This document shows, piece after piece, positions 45,457 to 52,506 of a stretch of DNA of 64,000 nt (its first letter is position 1; every line of letters begins with the position of its first letter). The notes under the pieces were generated by a model. It worked only from the letters and a program-made list of their open reading frames with translations. It did no database searches and had not been told where the DNA came from. Made by a program: the position numbers and the translations under genes. This DNA comes from Paracoxiella cheracis. GTDB taxonomy: Bacteria > Pseudomonadota > Gammaproteobacteria > Coxiellales > Coxiellaceae. Location: NCBI RefSeq assembly GCF_049348705.1, contig NZ_CP186485.1:1178001-1242000 (forward strand). Reading direction: 5' to 3'.

Positions 45457-45481
45457 TATGAAGTAACAAAGAGGTGATCTC

Positions 45482-45784
45482 ATGACAAAGAAGACTCGAA
45501 AATACACACCGGAATTTAAACAAGAAGCAATCCATCTAGCACTCAGTTCTCCTTCCGTGTTAAGCGCTGCAAAAGACTTAGGCATGCCCGAAGCGACCCT
45601 CCACACCTGGGTGGATAAAGCCAGGAAGAGTGGTGAAGTGATTCATCCCAGCGCAAAGCAACCGGTCAACATAGGGGAACTCATTGAATAAAATCAACAG
45701 CTTAAGAAGCGACTGGCACGACTGGAACAGGAGAAAGCCATTCTAAAAAAGGCGGCCACGTACTTCGCGAAAGAACTCGAGTGA
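45482..45784 (+). pseudogene. IS-B OrfA with premature stop
   Basis: The frame reads MTKKTRKYTPEFKQEAIHLA, HTH LSAAKDLGMPEATLHTWVDK, then stops at TAA after GELIE (45689-45691). It resumes in the same frame as NQQLKKRLARLEQEKAILKK and ends KELE. The coiled-coil tail confirms this is one OrfA broken by a nonsense codon. An intact OrfA of this type is about 100 residues. Confidence 0.88.
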
Positions 45785-46637
45785 AGTACAGCTTTATTCA
45801 AAAGCACGCCCAACTATTTGGAATTAACTTGCTATGTGATATGTACTGGGTGTCAGTCGTAGTGGTTATTATGACTGGCTATCGCGACCTATGAGCCCAC
45901 GTGAGCAAGCAAACCAACAATTAGATGAAAAAATTAAGGTAATTTATATGAGAAACAAACAACGTTACGGTTCACCACGTATAACTCGTGCATTGCAAGC
46001 GGAATCGATTTCCTGCAGTCACACGCGTATTGAGCGGCGTATGCGCTCCATGGGCTTAAAAGCACTTGCCAAGCGTAGATTTAAAATAACCACAGACTCG
46101 GGTCACAACAAGCCTATTTTTGAGAATATTTTAAAGAGAGATTTCACGAGAACGGCGATCAATCAAAAATGGGTGAGTGATCTGACGTACATTCCAACCC
46201 GTGAAGGTTGGTTGTATTTAGCGGTGGTTATCGATGTGCATTCACGTTCGGTTATTGGCTCGTCAATGAATAAAAGCATGAAACAAGATTTAGTGTGTGA
46301 TGCGTTATTGATGGCGTTATTCAAACGAAAATATCCAAAGCAAGTGATTATACACTCTGATCGGGGCAGTCAATATTGTTCGAAAAAATATAGGGAAATC
46401 ATCAAGCAAAACAAGCTGATTGGTTCAATGAGCAGAAAGGCTAATTGTTGGGATAATGCCATTGCAGAAAGTTTTTTCCATACCCTAAAAACGGAACTTG
46501 TGCATGTGAATGATTACACAACACGCGCTGAAGCAAGGCAAAGTCTTTTTCAGTATATTGAAGGCTATTACAATCACAGAAGAATGCATTCAGCTATTGA
46601 CTACAAGACCCCCGTTGCGCTTGAATGTGCTGCGTAA
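45784..46637 (+). pseudogene. IS-B OrfB, IS3-family transposase, 5' frameshifted
   Basis: The start GTG AAG TAC encodes KYSFIQKHAQLFGINLLCDM, then a frameshift at about 45841 moves the expected LGVSRSGYYDWLSRPMSPRE into another frame. From 45891 the frame is open for 248 residues with WVSDLTYIPTREGWLYLA, IIHSDRGSQYCSKKYRE and NCWDNAIAESFFHTLK. The catalytic core is therefore intact, but the N-terminal HTH region is split. It shares its sequence with the remnant at 6612-7327. Confidence 0.88.
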
Positions 46638-46750
46638 AATCGAAAAAAAATGTGTCCGGTAAAGTGAGGGAAGATCACCTGGGGATTGATTGGTGGTGGT
46701 GTTCCACAGTTGGTTAATGGCGAACTTTATGTCGTAGTAACAAATAGTGA

Positions 46751-48187
46751 GGGACTGTTTATTAGTTTGTGTAAATCGCGTCAGTCAGAATTATGAATCA
46801 GCCATTGTGTTAACTGATTTTTTAATTTTATCAAAAACTACATTGCGTTCAAATTAATTTCCTCTCTTATGAATTTTAAGTTTTATACAAAATCCGCCAG
46901 GCGATCTTCAAACATAAGGGCAAAACGATTCATGGCGGCACCCCAGTCTCGAATCGGCATGGTCCATTTTTTGGCTATATTTTTTAACCCTAAATAGAGT
47001 TGTTTTAAAGCGGCATCGTCCGACGGAAAAACTCGTTTATTTTTAATAACTTTTCGGATACTCATGTTCAGTGATTCAATAGCGTTAGTGGTATAAATCA
47101 CCCTCCGAATTTCTGCCGGATAAGCAAAAAATGGCACAATGCGCTCCCAATGAGTCAACCAACTTTTGGCAATCGAGGGAAATTCAGCATCCCATTTCTC
47201 AGAGAAACTCGTCAGCGCCAATTCTGCTTCTTCAACCGTACTGGCCGAATAAATAGCTTTTAAGTCAGCGGCCACTTCTTTTTTCTTTTTCCAACCCACA
47301 TAGCGCAATGAATTCCGCACCATGTGTACAATGCAAAGCTGTACTTGAGTGTTAGGATACACAGCGCCAATCGCATCAGGAAAGCCCGTTAGCCCGTCAA
47401 CGCAACAAATCAGGATATCTTCTAGGCCTCGATTTTTTAACTCCGTTAATACATTCAACCAGAATTTAGCGCCCTCATTTTGGCTAATCCAAATACCTAG
47501 CAATTCTTTTTGCCCATCGATATTAATTCCTAAAGCCAAATACAATGCCTTATTGATAACCTTTTTATCTTGCTGCACTTTAATCACTAAAGCGTCCAAA
47601 TACACAATCGGATACACCTTGTCCAACGGACGACTTTGCCAAGCCTTCACTTCTTCAATCACTTCGTTGGTTACTGTAGAAATGAGACTCGAACAAATAG
47701 TTGTGCCATACAAATCTTTCAACTGATCTTGAATATCACGGGTAGTCATACCCCGTGCATAAAGACTCATAATTTTGTCATCCAAATCATCAAAGCGGGT
47801 TTGATGTTTTGGAATCAATTGCGGTACAAACTCATTGTTACGATCACGAGGAACCTCAATGGTCATCTCGCCATCTGTTGTTTTGATCGTTTTTTGGCTG
47901 TGCCCATTGCGGGAATTACCACTATTGTGGCCAGACACTTCGTGTTTTGCATAACCCAGCGCGTCCGTCAGCTCCCCTTCCAGAATACGCTCCGTCAGTG
48001 CCTTTTTTAACTCCTTTAACAAACCAGTATCACCGAAAATATCAGATGCGGTCTTGGTATGTTTGAGAAAATATTCCACAACCTGTGGATCTAATTTATT
48101 GGTTTTCATTGCCATAGTCAAAGACTCCGTATAATTTTAACGACCTTTCCCTGACTATCGCATTTACACAATCTTATTTACAGACCC
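46751..48187 (-). mobile_element. IS-F, IS256-family element (1437 bp)
   Basis: The ends GGGACTGTTTATTAGTTTGT and the complement of ACAATCTTATTTACAGACCC are imperfect inverted repeats that continue for about 38 bases. A perfect 8-bp duplication AATAGTGA lies at 46743-46750 and 48188-48195, the normal size for IS256. It carries one complete transposase gene. It is the only copy in the window. Confidence 0.95.
46883..48121 (-). CDS. IS256-family (mutator-type) transposase
   Basis: This 412-residue protein has the family N-terminus (GELTDALGYAKHEVSGHNSG NSRNG in two parts), SLYARGMTTRDIQDQL, and the DDE core: YPIVYLDALVIKVQQDKK (first Asp), LICCVDGLTGFPDAIGAVYP (second Asp) and YTTNAIESLNMSIRKVIKNK (catalytic Glu). 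CIVHMVRNSLRYV is the conserved C/H-containing segment. It is complete. Confidence 0.96.
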   Translation of the reverse strand: MTMAMKTNKLDPQVVEYFLKHTKTASDIFGDTGLLKELKKALTERILEGELTDALGYAKHEVSGHNSGNSRNGHSQKTIKTTDGEMTIEVPRDRNNEFVPQLIPKHQTRFDDLDDKIMSLYARGMTTRDIQDQLKDLYGTTICSSLISTVTNEVIEEVKAWQSRPLDKVYPIVYLDALVIKVQQDKKVINKALYLALGINIDGQKELLGIWISQNEGAKFWLNVLTELKNRGLEDILICCVDGLTGFPDAIGAVYPNTQVQLCIVHMVRNSLRYVGWKKKKEVAADLKAIYSASTVEEAELALTSFSEKWDAEFPSIAKSWLTHWERIVPFFAYPAEIRRVIYTTNAIESLNMSIRKVIKNKRVFPSDDAALKQLYLGLKNIAKKWTMPIRDWGAAMNRFALMFEDRLADFV

Positions 48188-48307
48188 AATAGTGACGCGA
48201 CAGTTTATGTTGATACTAATCTTGGGCTGAATATTCTTTAACATCTTCAGTGGCCTACATTCTCTGCATTTTGATGCGTCGACCAGTTTGTCGCACTTCA
48301 GAGTTGA

Positions 48308-49609
48308 TTATACCGTTAGTTGGGGAATACTTTCTCTTCCCTGTCGCGCAAGATGCCTAGACATTTTTTCTTTTTGTGAAGAACTAAAAAAGCCAAATGT
48401 ACTCAACCCTCCTGCAAGCACGCCTCCTACTGTCCCTCCGACAATAGCACCTTTAGATCCTGCAGCAATAGCTCCAATAATTGCCCCGATAATACTTCCA
48501 ATCCCAGGATTCACAACGGAGGCTAGCGCACCTCCCCCAATAGCTCCCAGGGTAACTCCCAAGGTAAAACCTATCCCAGTGCAGATGACAATTGCCATAA
48601 GTTTGCTAAATCTGCCCCATCCGGATAATTTTTTCTTTGCACCAGCTTCATATCTATCTATAGCCGCAAGTTTATCTCCTTCGTTTGTTTCTGGTGAATT
48701 CATTATTATAAGCATCTTGGTGAATTCTTGTAATTGTTGATAAGAATACGTTTTCCAGTGATGAAAATGATCTAGCTCATTTTTGCTATGAGGTTTATAA
48801 GCCATTAAACATAGATCAGTAAACAACAAGCCTAGCAGCTCTAGACAGCTTTTATTAAATATTAATATTGGATCTTGATTTGGATCTTGATTTGGATCTT
48901 GATCGAGTATTAGTTCAGCATATGGATTTGCAATGCTATCGACTAACCAGTTACTGCTGTTTAAAACAAACCAATATTTTTTTAGATCCAAATTACAAGA
49001 TTTCAGTGCAAGTATGGCTTGCTGTAATCCTTTATTATGTTTCAGATTGTCCCAGTTGGACGAGAGGTTAATGCCATATTTATCAAGTGCCAACACAAAT
49101 TTACGTAGGACTTCATCGGACTTGATGATCTCCCAATTTGCTTTTATGTCAATACCTGCACAATTGAGAAGAATACAAACAGCAGAAACATCACTTTGGG
49201 TAAAAATAATATCAGTGTTTTCTTTATTACCAATACCATGATTTTTCAAAACCCATGCGGCAAAAACAGGATGATATTTATTTTCATTTAGAAAAAACTT
49301 TAAAGAGTCAATTTGATTAACGATATGATTGATACGCTTGGCGAGTTCACTATCACTATCAGGACAATCTATCGCACGAAGCCATAACTCATAGCCACTT
49401 AAGCCATGTTCGTTTCCCCTCCTTAAACCGGGGTACGGCACAATTTCAGGAAGTAGGTGACTACCCAGTATATTAAGGCAACGAATTAGGCAACTTGCAT
49501 AAAAATTTAGATCATTTTCCCTTTCAATCGAGCGATAAAAATCATCGAAACCATTCAAATTCAATGCTTGCTCTTTCAAGAATTCTATATATTGATCTTG
49601 TATGAACAT
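48308..49609 (-). CDS. Unknown glycine-zipper protein, possible secreted effector
   Basis: This 433-residue protein has no recognised family. Residues about 130-220 hold two or three degenerate helical units (IKANWEIIKSDEVLRKFVLA; LSSNWDNLKHNKGLQQAILA; LKKYWFVLNSS). Near 225 is an acidic repeat DQDPNQDPNQDP from three 12-bp units. Residues about 345-410 form a long Gly/Ala zipper (IGFTLGVTLGAIGGGALAS; GIGSIIGAIIGAIAAG; GAIVGGTVGGVLAGG), which can insert in membranes. A hydrophilic tail rich in Ser, Arg and Lys follows. Without a signal peptide, it could be a type IV effector; this is inference. Confidence 0.6.
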   Translation of the reverse strand: MFIQDQYIEFLKEQALNLNGFDDFYRSIERENDLNFYASCLIRCLNILGSHLLPEIVPYPGLRRGNEHGLSGYELWLRAIDCPDSDSELAKRINHIVNQIDSLKFFLNENKYHPVFAAWVLKNHGIGNKENTDIIFTQSDVSAVCILLNCAGIDIKANWEIIKSDEVLRKFVLALDKYGINLSSNWDNLKHNKGLQQAILALKSCNLDLKKYWFVLNSSNWLVDSIANPYAELILDQDPNQDPNQDPILIFNKSCLELLGLLFTDLCLMAYKPHSKNELDHFHHWKTYSYQQLQEFTKMLIIMNSPETNEGDKLAAIDRYEAGAKKKLSGWGRFSKLMAIVICTGIGFTLGVTLGAIGGGALASVVNPGIGSIIGAIIGAIAAGSKGAIVGGTVGGVLAGGLSTFGFFSSSQKEKMSRHLARQGRESIPQLTV

Positions 49610-49908
49610 AAAATAGCTACCTATTAAAGGAGGCTGTGCTAACCATCGTCACGAATTCGCACAGTGGCGGTATTCTGGCATTGAACGAAATTTTGTCTCG
49701 TAAGATGACAACTATTTTGCGACACTATGGCCCGCTTCTTGCCTCTCCATTGCTCGTATCGAAATATCAATAGTTATACTTACCAAAAAAAATTAACCCT
49801 TTATGAAAAAAATACCAATATCCAGGGTATATTTATCTAAAAAATTAACTCATGCCTATTTTTTAAACAATGCCTGATAATGTTCAACTATACACAAAAC
49901 TCTCTTAA

Positions 49909-50541
49909 CTAAACCGCTTTTGCGACTAAAAACCCCAGCGCGGTCGCAAGTAGGCAAAAAATGATAGAAGCAAAAATGTTCATGGCGGCTGTTGCAAATG
50001 AACCGGCTTGAATGAGCGACACGGTGTCTAAGCTAAAACTCGAAAATGTCGTGAATCCACCTAACAAGCCAATGAATATTCCCGCACGCCAGAACGCATT
50101 CAACTCGAAGCGACCCACCAGCACACCTGCCAATAATCCAATGATAAAAGACCCTAAAATATTAACGAATAAAATTCCCCACGGAAAATTTCTAGGCAAG
50201 AATTCATTCACGGCTGTCGATAACAAAAAGCGCAACAGCGAGCCGAGAGCCCCGCCGATTAATACTGCTATCGATGCGCGCCATGGAGAGCGAAGCGAAG
50301 GCGCGTATTCCGCGGTAGGCTCGGATTTTTTGCCGAGCGTAAGCGACTGCAAAAAATCTTTACGAGCCGTCAAGTCATTTGAGAGCCCGTGCGTAGTCGA
50401 GCCGTGAGGTCGCGGAGCGCGGGCGACGAGGACGTCCGCGGCTATTTAAGTTGTCGCGTATTGCGAGTCGATTATTGACAGGGATGGCAATAATCTATCA
50501 CGAGCATCGCGACACGCTTGGATTTCTTCGGTTAAGATCAT
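49909..50541 (-). pseudogene. crcB: Fluoride exporter CrcB, interrupted by R249 near its start
   Basis: Removing exactly 249 bp joins MILTEEI (ATG at 50541, with AAGGAG upstream) to IAVLIGGALGSLLRFLLSTA, giving 127 residues, the normal size. FPWGILFVNILGSFIIGLLA and GFTTFSSFSLDTVSL are CrcB/Fluc signatures, with four helices. As it stands, the native start is separated from the body; a TTG inside R249 gives an in-frame fusion of 34 foreign residues before IAVLIGG. Whether that is made or works is unknown. It lies 25 bases from rarA. Confidence 0.92.
50272..50520 (+). repeat. R249 repeat, copy 7 (forward), in crcB
   Basis: This exact 249-bp copy lies between GCTAT and GATTTC. Hairpin positions within the repeat are 3-11/29-37, 47-62/78-97 and 199-206/217-224. 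It separates the crcB start codon and seven codons from the rest of the gene. Confidence 0.95.
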
Positions 50542-50565
50542 GTATCTTGCTCCTTACCCGGAGGC

Positions 50566-51861
50566 TTATTCAACCTCAGTCAGCTTGCGCAAATTCTCAA
50601 GCTTTTCTTTAATTTTAATCTCTAACCCACGGTTAAAAGGATAATAATAACAACGCCCTTTAAGTGCTTCCGGAAAATAATTTACGCCCGGTGCAAATGC
50701 ATTTTCCTCATCATGGGCATAACGATACCCTTTTCCATAATCCAGCGACTTCATCAGTTTTGTCGGTGCATTACGCAATTGAAGCGGCACCTCCAAACTG
50801 CCCTCGCTCTGCGCATCTTTCCAGGCTGCATTAAATGCTTTGTAAATTGCATTACTTTTGGGTGCGCAGGCACAATAAGCAACCGCCTGCGCAATAGCAA
50901 GCTCCCCCTCGGGGCTGCCCATGCGCTCAAAGGTTTCCCACGCATCCAATGCTAAATGCAATGCCCGCGGATCGGCATTACCAATATCTTCGCTTGCCAT
51001 GCGCAACACCCGTCGCGCCACATAAAAAGGATCACAACCCCCATCCAACATACGCGCTAACCAATAAAGTGCTGCATCGGGATCAGAGCCGCGTACGGAT
51101 TTATGGAGTGCAGAAATTTGATCGTAGAAGGCTTCACCATGATTATCGAAACGCCTCAGCCCATCGGTAAGCACTTTATCAACATCGTCTTCGGAAATAA
51201 CGTGTTTGCCATTTTTTTCTTCTGCAAAATCAGAGAGTACTTCTAAAATATTCAAGCATTGTCGAGCATCGCCATCGGCAAATCTTACAATGCGCTGTTT
51301 GAGCTCGGGCGCTAATTCAATCTGACGATCACCTAACCCACGCTCTTTATCGCGCAATGCTGCCTCTAAAACAGTCGTTAATTGTTTTTCCGTGAGACCT
51401 TTTAGCACATAAACTCTCGCGCGAGAAAGCAACGCGTTGTTGAGTTGGAAAGATGGATTTTCCGTTGTGGCTCCAATTAAAATCACCGTACCATTTTCAA
51501 CATGAGGCAAAAACGCATCTTGTTGGGCTTTGTTAAAACGGTGCACTTCATCGACAAACAAAATGGTAGCTTGATGCTCCTTTCGCGCAAGTTCCGCGCG
51601 CTTCACAATCTCGCGAATGTCTTTCACCCCTGCCAATACAGCGGAAATACGCTCGACTCTCGCACCAGCACTATCTGCCAAAATATGAGCCAACGTAGTT
51701 TTTCCCGTACCCGGTGCACCCCATAAAATCATGGAGTGTAATCTGCCTTGCGTAATTGCTCGATACAATGGCTTACCTGCTGCCAGTAAATGCGATTGAC
51801 CAACGTACTCTTGAAGATTGCGTGGTCGCATACGTACAGCTAACGGCGAAAACTCATTCAT
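50566..51861 (-). CDS. rarA: Replication-associated recombination protein A
   Basis: This 431-residue AAA+ ATPase acts at stalled forks. The N-terminus LAVRMRPRNLQEYVGQSHLL is typical. Walker A is ILWGAPGTGKTTLAHIL, Walker B is ILFVDEVHRFNKAQQDAFLP and sensor 1 is LIGATTENPSFQLNNALLSR. The C-terminal part has ALYWLARMLDGGCDPFYVAR and LRNAPTKLMKSLDYGKGYRY. The start overlaps the lolA stop by 4 bases, so ftsK-lolA-rarA-crcB is one minus-strand gene cluster. Confidence 0.96.
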   Translation of the reverse strand: MNEFSPLAVRMRPRNLQEYVGQSHLLAAGKPLYRAITQGRLHSMILWGAPGTGKTTLAHILADSAGARVERISAVLAGVKDIREIVKRAELARKEHQATILFVDEVHRFNKAQQDAFLPHVENGTVILIGATTENPSFQLNNALLSRARVYVLKGLTEKQLTTVLEAALRDKERGLGDRQIELAPELKQRIVRFADGDARQCLNILEVLSDFAEEKNGKHVISEDDVDKVLTDGLRRFDNHGEAFYDQISALHKSVRGSDPDAALYWLARMLDGGCDPFYVARRVLRMASEDIGNADPRALHLALDAWETFERMGSPEGELAIAQAVAYCACAPKSNAIYKAFNAAWKDAQSEGSLEVPLQLRNAPTKLMKSLDYGKGYRYAHDEENAFAPGVNYFPEALKGRCYYYPFNRGLEIKIKEKLENLRKLTEVE

Positions 51862-52490
51862 TGACTTACAACATCCACACCCGGAGGTGGTTTGAATTGA
51901 AATAAACGCGATGAAAGCGGCTGGTTTAACCGAATATGATTAAACGTGAAGATGCTTGTTTCGTCCAAGCTATTCACGATTTTCATCCGCGTCAACTGCC
52001 TTTTATTAAACTGCAGTTCGACCGATTTAAAACTCACATTACTCGCTTGCTTTGGCGTGAGTAAAAACGTCTGGGGCCGTTCTGACAGCGCGACAACATT
52101 AAACTGATTCGTTAAGTCTGACACGGAACCACTTAATAATGAAGCAGGATTTATATTTGCTTTTTGATCCAACGAACGTTGAGTGGCTTGCTGCAAATCC
52201 ACGTCATACGTCCACAAGGTTTTTCCATCAATAATGACGATTTGTTTTGTGGGTGTATCCGACTCCCAACGACAACCACCAGGACGCTTGATCATCACGC
52301 GCCCATAGGTTCTTTGTTTGATGGCACCATTGGCATCCACAGTTACCTGATCAAATTTAGCTTGATAGGTTTGAAAACCTTGTAACAATTTCCCTAGCGC
52401 AATAACGGCATCTTTGCTTGGAGCAAACGCCAAGCCACTTATAAATAAAGTTAAAAAAACAATAAGATGAACAATTTTTTTAATGATCAT
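51858..52490 (-). CDS. lolA: Outer membrane lipoprotein carrier protein
   Basis: This 210-residue periplasmic chaperone receives lipoproteins from LolCDE. The signal IVHLIVFLTLFISGLAFA is followed by LLQGFQTYQAKFDQVTVDAN (Arg/Gln-rich first strand), YGRVMIKRPGGCRWESDTP, IIDGKTLWTYDVDLQQATQ and PASLLSGS, typical of LolA. Length and order fit. It lies 16 bases after ftsK, the common ftsK-lolA-rarA order in gammaproteobacteria. Confidence 0.94.
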   Translation of the reverse strand: MIIKKIVHLIVFLTLFISGLAFAPSKDAVIALGKLLQGFQTYQAKFDQVTVDANGAIKQRTYGRVMIKRPGGCRWESDTPTKQIVIIDGKTLWTYDVDLQQATQRSLDQKANINPASLLSGSVSDLTNQFNVVALSERPQTFLLTPKQASNVSFKSVELQFNKRQLTRMKIVNSLDETSIFTFNHIRLNQPLSSRLFQFKPPPGVDVVSQ

Positions 52491-52506
52491 TATAAAATCC
52501 TGACAC

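Larger units (their letters stand above)
45457..46677 (+). mobile_element. IS-B copy 2, IS3-family element, degenerate and lacking its left end
   Basis: The right end matches copy 1 (complement TGATCTTCCCTCACTTTACC, ending 46677). The left inverted repeat is absent because the element meets IS-C at 45456. It encodes orfA and orfB, both damaged. The flank on the right is a fragment of another gene, so the original target cannot be rebuilt. Confidence 0.88.
46678..48241 (+). pseudogene. C-terminal fragment of an unknown gene, split by IS256
   Basis: Between IS-B and IS-F the frame reads WGLIGGGVPQLVNGELYVVV TNS in two parts. Removing the IS at 46751-48187 with one 8-bp duplication extends it as TNSDATVYVDTNLGLNIL and a TAA at 48239-48241. 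About 38 codons survive. The 5' side was lost at the IS-B edge. No family is recognised; the alternating hydrophobic pattern suggests beta strands. Confidence 0.6.

Noticed and set aside
48868..48905. Short direct repeats as a CRISPR array
   Set aside because: Units are 12 bp, contiguous and coding for DQDPNQDP inside a gene; there are no spacers. No CRISPR array was found in the window.
7328..50520. R249 as a self-splicing intron
   Set aside because: It occurs in both orientations relative to the host genes and also between a ribosome site and its start codon, and lacks recognisable group I or II ends, so RNA splicing cannot explain all copies.
7328..50520. R249 as an in-frame protein insertion of 83 codons
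   Set aside because: 249 is divisible by three, but stops occur within the element in the frames of cytochrome b561, alkylsulfatase and PS decarboxylase.
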